Positions 49,223 to 60,132 of a DNA stretch of 64,000 bases are shown here, piece after piece. Within the stretch, counting starts at the first letter, position 1, and each line of letters starts with the position of its first letter. The translations under genes were made by a program, and so were the position numbers. Source of the DNA: Xylaria sp. FL1777 (taxonomy: Eukaryota > Ascomycota > Sordariomycetes > Xylariales > Xylariaceae); assembly GCA_022578965.1 (NCBI GenBank), contig MU400588.1, positions 1 through 64,000 of the forward strand, in the 5' to 3' direction. The notes under the pieces were generated by a model. It was not told where the DNA came from. It saw only the letters and a list, made by a program, of their open reading frames with translations, and made no database searches.

Positions 49223-51281
49223 CTAGTTAATCGTCTTCGCACGCCTCGGGAGCCCACCTCTCGTATCACTATGACGCAGATGTTTAGGCGGGACGCCCTT
49301 CTTGAGCTTATACACCTGGAACATCGTAGCGCACGCGCCAGCCCAACCAAGCTCCTCCTTACGCCACTTCACCTTCATCATCTTCTTCTTCCGAGCCCAG
49401 TCGTCGTCCTTATCAGCGCCGACGTCCATCCGCCCATACGCAGGGGCGTTCTTCCAGCGTTTCTCGACCATGACATCCGGCTCTCCCCTCCCCTCCTCAT
49501 CCTCATCCTCATCCTCATCCTCACCCTCACCTTCACCTTCACCCTCATCCCCAACTTCGTCCTCATCTCCGCCGCCGACGAAGTTCCCCGCGAAGGCGAT
49601 ACGTTGCGCGGTCCTGGGCATGGCTTGCTCGACGTCCGGCTGCGGCCTCCCGGGCAGACCAACCGTGCCCGTGCCCGTATCCATATCCGTGTCAGAGTCA
49701 GAGTCTGAGCCGGACTTCCCGGACCCCGCCACCTCCACCCACACGTGCACCTTGCGGATCGAGTCCGCGTAGATGACGCCCAGCGTCACGAGCGTCAGCG
49801 GCACCGTCACGGCCCAGAAGATCCAGAACTGCGACCCGCCGGGCCCGTACGGCTCCTCGATGGCCAGGATCCCCGACACCACGGAGAACGGGAGGAGCAC
49901 GCCGCCCAGGTACGCGACGCGGTTGAGGGCCCGCTGGTTCTCGTCGGGCGTCGAGGGGTTCGTGATGGTGGTGTAGTTGTCACTGTCGTCATTACTATTA
50001 TTGCTGGTGTTTCTCGGCTTGCAGTAGTCGTATTTCTCTCCATGCCCGCCCGCTGAGGACACCCCGAAGCCCGCGTCCGTATCTGTTTTCATGCTTGAGC
50101 ACCGCGCTGGTGGCTTCTTTAAGCTCACCATGACCGGTGCAAGATGGCTTAATAGCTGTGCTCGCCGGCTTAGCCGGGATAATAGTGCTTCCCATTCTGT
50201 AGTAGCGGGTTGCGTTCTTGCGTCTGGGAGATGGCGCGTCTCTGGATTGGCATCGACTGACCGCTGTCTCATCGTATGCCGCCGACGCGAGGCGTCCAAG
50301 TTGCGCTCGAGAGATCCCAGCGCCTGCGAGAGCAGGGCTATAGTCTCAGCCGAGCCAACGGGTGGGCCGATGTCAAGCACCTCAAAGAAGTCGTGCCATT
50401 TGTCGAGCACACGCTCTTCGAGGAGTTCTAGGAGGTCGTCGTCATAGCCTGAACAACAGTCCCGCAAGCCGTCGTAGAGCATCGTCTCGAGACTCGGGAT
50501 CTCGTCCCCGAGAGTCGCCATGTTGCCGTTCGCGGCTATTTGCGTTGTGATCGTGGAGACCCCATTCTCATCCGGCACACCCCCTGGCGAGTAAGCCTCG
50601 TACCGCCCCCGGGACACCTCTGATTTCGGGCCTTCCCATGGTTCCCGATCTAGAAGGAGAACTACGACAAGGCGCTCGTCAGACAGTGTGTACCCTAAGC
50701 TAAGCATACGAGAAGAGGGGGACGCTATTGAACTCACTATGCGCTTTCTCGGAGAGCCAAATCGACGCCCGACACAGCATGATGCTATCTCCGGTGGCGG
50801 ATACCATGTAGGTAGGGATATCGCGCACGAGATCATGAGAAGCCGCTTTCCGTTGTCTGCTACTAGAGACGGCGGATTGCGGAACCAGCTCGGGATAGTC
50901 ATAGTGTGCCCAGGCGGCTTTGACCCTCGCCCTCCGCGGTCTATAGCTTCTCCTGCCAGTATGCGCATCAATGAAGGAAGCATCGACATCCGTCGTCTCC
51001 CTCAGCGCAACACCGTGGTCCACGGATAACCCGCGGAGGACCAGTAATTGTCGCGTGGAGTTGCTCGCCTCTTCAACACATGACCGTATTTGGGCAGCAC
51101 TGTGGACGATTGTTTTGGCAATCTCAGTATCCGTCCACTTCAGTAAATACGCCGAACCTGCCACATATCCGTCCCCGTCCTCTGTATTTATTCCGGACGT
51201 TGACGTCGATTCCGTCGAGGATCCCATGATTCCCGGTGCGGTCTCTGATCTCACTGATCTCGCGGCACGAGGACTCTCCAT
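49223..51281 (-). CDS. CorA-like two-TM fungal protein
   Basis: Exons are 51281-50738 and 50661-49223; the 76-base intron has a GTGAGT donor, a CTGAC branch and a TAG acceptor, and the frame resumes to give 660 residues. The pattern is that of a fungal family with a CorA-like C-terminal end. N-terminal parts include LLVLRGLSVDHGVALRETT and CRASIWLSEKAH, running across the splice into LLLDREPWE. A helical middle contains IPSLETMLYDGLRDC and WEALLSRLSRRAQLLSHLAPV. Two membrane helices lie at about 445-500 (YLGGVLLPFSVVSGILAI and FWIFWAVTVPLTLVTLGVIY). The loop between them reads EEPYGPGGSQ, not the GMN signature of true CorA Mg2+ channels, so transport is not assured. An acidic tract (Asp/Glu/Gly repeats) at about 540-575 precedes the conserved tail EELGWAGACATMFQVYKLKKG. 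No substrate is known. Confidence 0.75.
49492..49556. repeat. Hexamer microsatellite inside the CorA-like gene
   Basis: Repeated CTCATC/CTCACC/TTCACC units on the plus strand encode the Glu/Asp/Gly tract of the CorA-like protein on the minus strand. The repeat keeps the frame and could vary in length between strains. Confidence 0.7.
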
Positions 51282-52404
51282 CTATGCATCGTGTCGCCTT
51301 ATTCTATCCCAGGACGAATTCTGTTAAAAGGGAACGATATAGACGTACTCGTAAAGGCAGACTTTCTAAGCCTAGAGGATTATAAGTTAGAGTCTATTTG
51401 ATTCAATCTTTTCCCCTAGTACTCCTCAAGAGATATTGATGTTGACCATTTATCATTTATCGCTATATTTAGAGGAAGACGAAATCCACCTGCCTGATGT
51501 CACCTCATTGCCAAAAACGGAAATGGTTGTGTGGTTCGAGTGCTGAGGCTGACGATTCTCAATAGCTGGCCTAATCAGCTATACTAGGCTAACCTGAGGA
51601 ATAAGACTGGGGCTTTGGGAAAAGGATTGTGAGCATATCTAGATAATACAGAAGCTATCTAGTGAGACTAATAATAGAAAGTCACGCTCTTCTATATTGC
51701 CTTGTGTTCGGGTTTAATTATACCGGCGCGTGGCTTAAAAATACGGGAGCACGGGATACCTAAATCCATCCACCTGACCACTGGAGACAAATGCTCACAA
51801 CCCTTCCCCTAACAGGTTTCCTGATGCTGATGCGTAAACGAATAGTAGAAAAGCCTACATAATCTGTTGACAGTAAAGTATACTATTCCCTAACTTGTAC
51901 TATCAGATTTACTTCCACAAGACGAAAACTCCCTTCCAATCTAATTCTCGAATCTATCGAAATACCGAGGTGACAACGTTTCATGTGTATACATTGACAT
52001 AGAACGAACTGAGTAGGTAAACATGGTCTAAATGATGCTACCTAAGAATGAGGGACTTGCAACTACTAATGTAGATGTTCTGATGTTCTTCTGTCCCTCT
52101 CCCTAACTCCTGACGCCACTAGAAGAGGAGAAAATACCGCCTACCTGACTGATTGTTCAATGCTGCTCTTGTGTCCTCGTAACGCTTCGATGCCCGCCGT
52201 GTGGACTCGGCTATGGACGAAGACAACCCAGGTTTTGCTCTGGACGCGTGTTGTTGAGCAATTGTATGATACATTCCACGGCCATGAGAAGCGGTATAGA
52301 TATGCGTCGTGTGACAAGGACTGTATGGAGTCTGATAACCCAAGACTCGTTTAAATGCCTGGTTGATAACAACGCTATGCTGCTGAACTGACTACCCTGT
52401 GTTA
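51282..52404. other. Intergenic, no supportable gene
   Basis: Lies between the 5' end of the CorA-like gene and the 3' end of the kinase gene, both on the minus strand. Only short frames are seen. Confidence 0.55.
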
Positions 52405-54826
52405 CTACCGGATAGAGTCGTGATCACTATAATGCTCATCCCCATCGTGATGTAAAGTCACACTGTTAAACTCTTCGAAGGGATCTGAGATCTCGTTACC
52501 TGGAGTTGCTAACCCACTATCTAAAGGCACTCCCTTGACGAAACCAGGCGATTTAGAGGCGGTGATATCGACACTCTCACTCTCTTTGACATTTCTAAAG
52601 TTGACCGTATCGATGCCGCGGCCGGCATGGGGAACAATAGGTGGCTTCATGTGTCGGATGAGTGCCCATTGAGTGGTGCGGAAGAAAGCATGCGTCTTGA
52701 TATCTGACGCTCCGGCCCTTGCACCTAGTCGCCGAGTCTCATCCTTGATCAGTAGTTTCCGTATTAGGGATTTGCACAGGCTGGAGTATGTTAGCTTTAC
52801 ACATTGTGCTTGTGCGGTAAGGAAGGAGCGTACTTCGAAATCTGTGGTGCCCCAGAGTGTTCAGGAAATCCGACCTCTTCGCGCAGGATATTTGCAAATG
52901 TAGCGTTTCGGTTCTTGCCCTTGAATGGAGTGGTGCCATAAAGCATCTCGAAGATGAGGATACCCAATGTCCACCAATCCACGGCGCTCGTGTGACCGCT
53001 CCCTTTAATAACTTCGGGGGCGATGTATTCCTCCGTTCCGACGAAAGAATTCGTTCGGAAGTTGGCTATACAGGACTTTGTGTCGATCGTAGGAAGCGAA
53101 GAGGTACTTGCTCCATTCTTTCCCATGATCATAGTGGGCTTACCACCAGGGCCAGACTGCTTCGACAGATCGAAATCGGAAAGCATAATATGACCAGATT
53201 GGTGAAGTAGGATGTCTGTGAGACTGTTAGAGTGGCAAGTATCATATCATTTCCACCAAGACCTACTCTCTGGCTTCAGATCTCGGTAGATGAAGCCCAT
53301 CAGATGTAAATATTCCAATGCTGCTGTTACTTCGGCGGCATAAAAACGGGCATCTTCTTCGGGGATACACTTTCCGGGGCGCGTCTGTAACGCTCGGAAG
53401 AACTCTCCGCCGCTACAATATTCCATACAGAGGTAAAGATGATCTTCGGACTGGAAAGAGTGGTACAATGTGACAATAAAAGGGTGGTTGCTGGTGGCTA
53501 GGATTTCCTGTTCAGCCAATGCGCGCTTGATCTTGTTGCGTTTAATCATTTCCTTCTTGCTCAGAACTGTGTCTGTCAGCTTCATACTTTGTCAGGGCTG
53601 CTTTGTTTTGCGCGTGATAGCTAACCTTTCATGGCATATAATCTAGTGCTTTTCTTCTCTCTAACGAGGTAAACTTTCCCTACATCACCCTTACCGATCA
53701 ATTTAATCTTGTCAAAGCTCGAGGGACCGACTTCGACGGTGCGGACTTTAATCGAGTTGGCGCTATACGTTCGGCGGAAAGCCAGAGTATTATGGCCTGG
53801 TGGGGGGAGAGCACCGAGTCCGTCTCTATCGGGTACGGAGAGAGTTCTGGCCTCGCCGAGAGAGTTGGGCTTGGAATCAACCAGGCCAAGGGATGAAGCA
53901 TTTCCACTCTGCACAAGCTGCACGAGCGGCTCTTTGCCGAGCTCAGCCGTGGCAGGTCGCTCACCGTCTGCCTTGCCCTGGCTGAAGAGACCCTGGGCAT
54001 TAGGGGCACTGGCAACCCTCCGGAGCTTCCGCGCCAGCTCTTCCTTCGTAGCATTGGTAGCATGTTCTTTGGTGCCGCCTGGACCGTCAATTCTCAAGAT
54101 CGGAGTATCCGGCGGGCTGGGCGGTACCGAACCTGTCTCATGGTGACGAAGGCCAGGCTGGCCTTGGTGGGCGAAGTAGGGATTCGCGCTTGCGGTTGGG
54201 CTCATGACATCATCGAGAGGGTTTCCTTCGCTGGCCGTCGTAGTGGACCTGAGCCTGCCGACGGTGGTGAAGAAGCGCTTCGTCTGGCGGAGGCTCGCCT
54301 TCGCATCGGGCTTCAGGGCATTCTCGGAGGAGACCTTTTCCTTGTCGGAAAGGCCGTTGTGGTTGTTGATGCGGAAGAAGTTCTTCAGCTTCTGGTTGAA
54401 GTGGCTGTTGCCACCGGGGTGCGAGGGGGACTTGAGAGAGGGCATCGTGTCGGGGGCAGGGGCGGCGTCTTTGTCGGACTGATCGTCAGTGGGTGGTTCT
54501 GGTGGATCAGGGCGCGAATGATGCCATGTTGCAAGCCGCTGCTTGAGTCGGAGACGGGGCAGGCGACGGCTGGATGATGGAGGAGGTGGTGAGGGAGAGG
54601 AGCGATGCGAGGCAGGATGGGGATGGGGACGAGGACGAGGTAGAGGCAGATCGTCGGAGGTCATGGCCGCAGCTTTGCGGCTGTTTCCAACAACAGCGCT
54701 GCTACCAAGGGCCTGCCAGCCAGCCAGCACTCCACGGCGATACGATGGGCCCTGGCTTGTCTGGGCCTGGGCGCTTGGTCGGCCTGGTTCCGTCAGGTTG
54801 GTCGGGATTGGCTGGTTGCTGCTCAA
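52405..54826 (-). CDS. AGC protein kinase, nrc-2/FPK type
   Basis: Ser/Thr kinase close to Neurospora nrc-2 and yeast Fpk1/Kin82, which phosphorylate lipid flippases and act in polarity and hyphal growth (family knowledge). Exons are 54826-53626, 53566-53267, 53215-52834 and 52780-52405, with introns of 59, 51 and 53 bases; all phases rejoin to give 752 residues. The first donor, GTTAGC, is uncommon. Residues 1-370 are low-complexity, Pro/Ser-rich. The kinase domain starts near 373: glycine loop [12 protein letters not shown]; Lys400 in AMK, completed across intron 1; YRDLKPEN at about 495-501, with its Asn built across intron 2; and LSDFDLS with DFD in place of DFG, a mark of this subfamily. 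Then come activation-loop [12 protein letters not shown], the AGC tail [16 protein letters not shown] and the hydrophobic-motif region [13 protein letters not shown]. Internal Mets at 55 and 128 are alternative starts; the later one fits known family starts better. Confidence 0.93.
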
Positions 54827-56185
54827 ATGCTTGGCATCGACATCCTGGTGTACCTACATGTAGTTGGTCCCTCCAGCGAACGCCTGTGCCTATTGGTGGT
54901 TGGAGATGCTGGCTAGGGCAGTACCTACTGAGTACACGTACTTACTGCGTAGCAGGTCTGTAGTCAGGGGGTCTAAGGGGTGGCGGCGGGTGGCGGAGCA
55001 GTAAGTGGCACTGTATTGGTATCTACTTGAGTAGGTATGTACTTAGTAATTATCAATGATCACCAATCAACTACAATGTTGAGATACTAGTATGTCTCTT
55101 CTTTTCCTTGTGCCGTTCTTGCTGCCGATTTTCGTAGACTAAAAGAACAGGGACAGCCAAATAGTGAACGGAAAGTGACAATGGACAAACTTGATCTAAC
55201 TAATAACAATATTTTATCCAGGTTCTGTGATTTGACTTGGTAGGTACGTACTTCTATTAAGAAGAAAGGAGAAAAAAAAGGGTGGTTCGGGATTAATAAT
55301 ATACAGTGCCAAACTGGCTACGAGGTAGTCTGCCACCCGACCACAGGCGGCGATTCTCTATGTGTCCTAGACAGCGTGCAAGGCCTCCGGTGAACCCGCC
55401 AGAGATAAATAATTTGGTAGGTACGTAGTAGGTAGAGAGGGAGTCAATGGTAGGTACTACAGGTACTCTTTAAGCTGCATGTCGGGTCCTGAGCCTACAT
55501 GCACAGAACATCGCATGGGCATAGGATAGGTATATAAAGTTGACCAACAGTCAGCACCCGCGATTCGTGACCTGATCCTGTCTGGAAATACCCGCCCAAT
55601 GTTTTTCATGCTGGCCTATCTAAGCCACTTGCCACAGGGTGTCAGATGCATTGACTTACAAATCTTAGCCTTAAAGATCATGAGATATTTGTCCATAGTG
55701 GCCAGCTACGAGATCCTCGCTGTCTCTTCATCTCGGGCTAGTTTTCAAGACCCGACTTACAAGATGATACTTTAGCGAGACAACATAAGAATTATGAAAA
55801 GAGACATGGGTTGGCGTCTCACTGCATACTGCGTATGTACTCCGTACAATGTGCGACCAGGTCGTTGGGGCATAATCTCACTGAAAAAAACTCGATATTT
55901 ATCATATTGCAATTGCGTTCATTAATTCATCGTCATCGCCATCGACCCGCACCTTTGAGGCGGAAATGGTGATCAATGCTATACTGTACGTGCCTGCGCG
56001 CATCTAAGATGTAAAATGCCCGGCTACACAGCTGCTCAGAGCGAGTGCTTTTTGTCGACTTCGCATATTATGTGCATATGCTTGGCTAACTTGCATAAGA
56101 GAAGACTCTTCTCTGTAGTCTGAGAAAAGATGAGTCCGTTCTTAAGTTTAATTTCCAACCTTCGTCACTATGTCAGGCACTTGGT
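54827..56185. other. Intergenic with GTAGGTA words
   Basis: Promoter side of the kinase gene and 3' side of the AT-hook gene. GTAGGTA-type words are frequent at 54910-55040 and 55415-55465. No gene is seen. Confidence 0.55.
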
Positions 56186-57328
56186 CTACACCATTCCCAA
56201 CATCTGCTTTATCCATTCTTCCTCGGTCGGCGCATTCTCGTTCTGCTGCTGCAGTAGTTTTCGGAGTTTGCGCCTACGCTCCTTGACCTGGTGATCGTTC
56301 TCTAGCTGCTGGTCCGCTACCGATGGTGTGACCTGGTTTCCATGTTCGTCAAAGAGATATGCAGGCAACTTGTCGGGTTTGTGCTTGAGAGTCCAAATGC
56401 CATTGTTTTGACAGCCTTCGCCCAGGTGCCACAAGTAACTTGCAAAATGTTTCGTTTCCATGTGGGACTCGAATTCGTCCTCGGTTTCGAATCTCAAGGG
56501 GGGTTTGCGGTCTTTGCAGTGTGAAAATCGGCATACAAGCGGATCCATATCACCATGAACCGAGAACACGTGTTTTCGTAATGTATCCATGTTCTGGAGT
56601 TCTGCCGGGCAGAGCGACGACTGTTGTTGCTGCGAGTCTTTTGATAAATCCCACTCGCACTTGAATGGAACATAATATGGGTTTGATTGCAAGTACCGTT
56701 CCCGAAATGACAACTCCGGAGGGCGTGGAGGGCGGCCACGACGCTTTACCTCTTGAGTTTCACCCTGGGATTCGGCGGCTCTCGTTTCCCTCTTACGATA
56801 CCTGGAATTTGGATCAGTCGTATATGGCGTGCCTGGTTTCCATCCTTTCGGACGGCCCCTTTTCTTGGCCTCAGAACTGGGTGCCTCGACCTTCGTTCCA
56901 ACGCTGGTGAGAGCGTCACGCGTAGGCGGCCTGACGGGTGTCTGTGATGTTGATGCCGGTCCTCGGGCTCGACCAAATGCCGAGGGAGTGGCGAACTGGT
57001 CACGAGTAGCTGATGCATTGATGGGCGTGAATGGCGTGACTGGCGACGACCTAATATGTACTGCCAGCCGCATTCGAGAGGGTGATTGTGAAGGCTCAGC
57101 TGTGGTTTGCTGGCTCATTCTTCCGCTGCTGCCCGTCTGTGGGCTGCCAGTCATTGAAGAAAGAGTCTTCTTGATTACTGGCTGAGATGGTTTTAGGACA
57201 TCTGAGGTAATCATCGGCATTGCCAGCTCATCTTCTTCCTCATCTTTGTTATTAATTCCCCGGCCAACTCTGTCAGTCAGCATTGAATTGTTCATGGTTG
57301 TACCAGCAACCCGTCCTTTATCAGCCAT
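56186..57328 (-). CDS. AT-hook and C2H2-like zinc-finger protein
   Basis: Probable nuclear DNA-binding protein, single exon, 380 residues. The start is placed at the ATG of MADKGRVAGTT; the frame stays open 17 codons further up but with no other ATG. Two AT-hooks are clear: KKRGRPKGWKPG at about 155-166 and KRRGRPPRPP at about 195-204; this motif grips the minor groove of AT-rich DNA. Two widely spaced Cys2His2-like groups follow: Cys224, Cys240, His253, His258, and Cys266, Cys271, His289, His294. The N-terminal third is Ser/Thr/Pro-rich and the C-terminal end is a charged helix with an RRRKLRKLL basic run. I do not recognise a characterised orthologue. The gene begins beside an unusually AT-rich block, described separately. 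It may lack an N-terminal exon. Confidence 0.75.
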   Translation of the reverse strand: MADKGRVAGTTMNNSMLTDRVGRGINNKDEEEDELAMPMITSDVLKPSQPVIKKTLSSMTGSPQTGSSGRMSQQTTAEPSQSPSRMRLAVHIRSSPVTPFTPINASATRDQFATPSAFGRARGPASTSQTPVRPPTRDALTSVGTKVEAPSSEAKKRGRPKGWKPGTPYTTDPNSRYRKRETRAAESQGETQEVKRRGRPPRPPELSFRERYLQSNPYYVPFKCEWDLSKDSQQQQSSLCPAELQNMDTLRKHVFSVHGDMDPLVCRFSHCKDRKPPLRFETEDEFESHMETKHFASYLWHLGEGCQNNGIWTLKHKPDKLPAYLFDEHGNQVTPSVADQQLENDHQVKERRRKLRKLLQQQNENAPTEEEWIKQMLGMV

Positions 57329-58583
57329 CTCGCTTCTATTTCCATGCCCAACCTCAGCAACCAACAAAATGGTTATTTATTCATTGAATTTTTTTATTAA
57401 TGAAGTCGCGCAGCGCGTTAGATAACGCTGTAGTCATTAAATTTGTTTCTGGTTGAAGGCTGAGGTAAAGTTGGTTGCAAGGCGCAAAGCAAGCGCGTCA
57501 GAAAGATCGCAGGTACAACGGGTTAAAAAAGTCTCGCATAAATTTTTTATGTAATTTTTTTTAGTGAATTAAAAGTATTTTATCCTTACTTTTTCATTAA
57601 TTTTAAACATAACAATTAATAACTTTTTAAAAAAAAAGTTTAAAATTTTATTTAAATAATAAATTAAATTTAATTTAATTAATTATTTATAATAAAAATA
57701 AATAATTATTAAAAATGAAAAATGCTTAAAAAAGGTAAAATATAATAATAATACTTCATGTTTATCTTTAAGGTAGCATCATTGCTTAATTAAATATATT
57801 CCACTAGATAGTGTAAAGACTTACCCATTAAGTGGTCTCTCCCTTTATGCATAAGGTAACAGCCACTGCCATAAGCAAGGGCTTTACAACCTCTCACGGT
57901 GAATGATGAACTACGTATTCAGTAATTTTCTTTCCTTTTTTCTTTCTTCAGTGGATTTTTTTCTGAGAATATAAAGTACACTTGCGCCTTAAACTAAGCT
58001 GCTATTTTCATTGATTTATCTGTATAGAGGCATGTGGTGTAATCTAACTGGAAAGATGTTGAAGAGAGCCACGGGGGTACCTAATGGCCTACGCAGTAAA
58101 GGGGGACATCTATTCTATCTACCTCTAACTGGAAACCCAGCCTCATTGTGCCATGCTAAGTCCCACGTTTGAATCTTTTGAGGCGGATAGACAGATAAGC
58201 AGTTGAAGAGTACCTAAGTAGGTAGGTAAAGAGTTATGTTAAGTAGGTTATGCGTACATACAATATAATCACTCAAGGAAAGTCCTGTGTAAAAGACATG
58301 TCCTTTTAGTAGACCTTATCCCCGCAGGCACCTATTTTCGATGACATAAGCTTCAGCCCTCAACACTAAATATATAGGTGAATAGGTGTAGATAAAAATG
58401 ACGCCTTATTGCGGCAATGACAAGTGTGTTTGTTATATCAACCATTAGAACAGAATCACTGTGACGTCCATCATTTTTAAAGGCCGAAGCTTCGTATACC
58501 TACATCGCTTCGTCTCAGCATATCCAACCTTTTATTCTACCTACCCAGTAAATACGTACCATTATTCCACTGAACTATATAAC
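57329..58583. other. Intergenic between divergent genes
   Basis: Separates the AT-hook gene (minus) from the SDR gene (plus). It contains the AT-rich block listed next and then ordinary sequence with short CT-rich and GTAGGTA motifs (58210-58250). No gene is seen. Confidence 0.55.
57530..57765. repeat. Extremely AT-rich low-complexity block
   Basis: About 235 bases are nearly pure A/T, in contrast to the near-balanced composition of the window. The block contains A and T runs, TTTAAA/TTAATT words and a hairpin of AATTATTTAT with its inverted copy (57681-57707). There is no ORF. Its mix of homopolymer runs is unlike typical RIP, which favours TpA. Origin, mitochondrial insertion or promoter element are all possible. 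Confidence 0.7.
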
Positions 58584-59661
58584 ATGTCATCCAAACTATT
58601 CGCCATTGTTGCTGGCGCTGGAGCAGGTCAGTACGCAAGGGCCTCTTATTTCCCCCTATGAAATGTATCAGGAGTATGAGTTTCCCGGTTTTGGGGGGGT
58701 TTTATATCATGCTACTCCTGCAAGCCCTCAATATCGTTTACCATAAACGGCATCTACTAACTCCAGTGTTATTACTAGGAACTGGCCGTGCAGTAGCCCT
58801 CAGATTTGCCAAAGCGTATCCGGTGGTGCTGATAGCGCGGAGACCTGAATCATACCGGGACACTCTATCCGAGATTACCCAGGCAGGCGGCAGAGCCGTG
58901 GGCGTTAACGCCGACGTCACGGATAGCAAGTCTATAGGAGATGCCTTCGATTCTATCAAGTCAGAGTTTCCAGGATTCAAGTTGGCTGCCGCAGTCTACA
59001 ATGTCTCGTCCGGTTACTTGATAAAGCCGTTTCTTGAGCTCAAGCCTGAAGATTTAGATGATAGTCTTTCAGGCAGTGCGTCAGTGTGCCTTTTCTTGCT
59101 CATATATCGCTTTTAACATATATGCTTGCCTATATATGCTGGAGACTCTATGCCAAATACTCAAGGTATTATGCAATGAATAATGCTGACGTAGTGTTGT
59201 GTGATTTACAGCCGGGGCCTCTTCAACTTTTCCCAGAAGACCATCCCCTTACTCCTCGATGCCGTATCCGATTCGGAATATTCTCCAACGCTACTCGTCA
59301 CGGGCGCTACTTCTTCGATTCGCGGGTCTGCAAAATTCGGAACATTGGCCGCGGGTATGTTTGCGCGTCGTGCCCTGACTCAGTCTCTGGCGCGGGAATT
59401 CCACCCCCAAGGAGTCCATATCGCGCACTCTATCATCGACGGAATAATTGATATACCACGAACGAAGGGGCATACTACCAATGGCGGTGTGGAAGATAGC
59501 AAATTGAAGCCCGAGGCTGTAAGTACTCTTCTACTAACTGTCTCCCCATCATGGGACTAATTAGCTGGTAGATTGCCGAGAGCTACTGGTACCTGCACAC
59601 TCAGCCTCGTTCCGCTTTTACCCAGGAACTAGATCTGCGACCATACGTAGAGAAGTTTTAG
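58584..59661 (+). CDS. SDR-family protein without catalytic Tyr-Lys
   Basis: Exons are 58584-58626, 58779-59079, 59212-59518 and 59572-59661; introns of 152, 132 and 53 bases have GTCAGT, GTCAGT and GTAAGT donors and AG acceptors, with CTAAC or CTGAC branch sites. The join gives 246 residues. The N-terminal Rossmann motif GAGAGTGRAVALRFA, partly built across intron 1, and an Arg-Arg (VVLIARRPESY) suggest NADP(H) binding. The active-site strand is LLVTGATSSIRGSAKFGTLAAG: the Ser is present, but the Tyr-x3-Lys expected 13 residues later reads Ala/Gly and Met-Phe-Ala. The C-terminal part, IAESYWYLHTQPRSAFTQELDLRPYVEKF, matches a conserved fungal SDR subfamily. The Rossmann fold is sound, but normal SDR catalysis is doubtful. 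A binding or regulatory role, or a non-standard chemistry, is inferred. Confidence 0.85.
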
Positions 59662-60132
59662 ATAGGCACACCACCGCACCGTTCTAAGGTTCGGATTTCA
59701 GACTACACGTGGTGAGATTACCTATAGATTATCTTGTTGCTAACCGCCTAGAGTCTTGTGGATAGTATTAAGAGAAACTATCCAACGTAGACCGGGCTCA
59801 TTCCATGATGTGTAACAAGATAGCGTTAGAGGGAGACGCATTGTGTTGGCAATATAGACACTGACTTCCCGGATGGGAACTAATATCACAAGATATAAAC
59901 ACCTTCTAGATAGTCAATTGTATCTCGTGGCATCTTCAACGGTGTGCCAGTCATACTGCCCAGCTCAACAGGGAGGGGCCGACTGGTCAGAACCGCGGAG
60001 CCGGCTGCTACGGGAATAACAAAGTACTCTGAGCGCCTGGTCTCCAAATTCCCACTCTCGGCCTGTCGCTTATCTCGGTGATCATGGATCGTTTGTTTGG
60101 CTTGTTGGACGTGTCTTTCAACATGATCATGA
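59662..60132. other. Intergenic between convergent genes
   Basis: Holds the 3' UTRs of the SDR gene (plus) and the TMA46 gene (minus). A minus-strand frame at 59886-60146 overlaps the TMA46 stop and is taken as non-coding. Confidence 0.5.

Noticed and set aside
49115..49708. Plus-strand frame of 197 codons
   Set aside because: Its latter part is the antisense of the hexamer repeat in the CorA-like gene, giving a Leu/Ile/Thr repeat; the real gene is on the minus strand.
57530..57765. AT-rich block as a RIP-mutated transposon
   Set aside because: Homopolymer A and T runs dominate rather than TpA, and no transposon ends or coding remnants are visible; left as unexplained.
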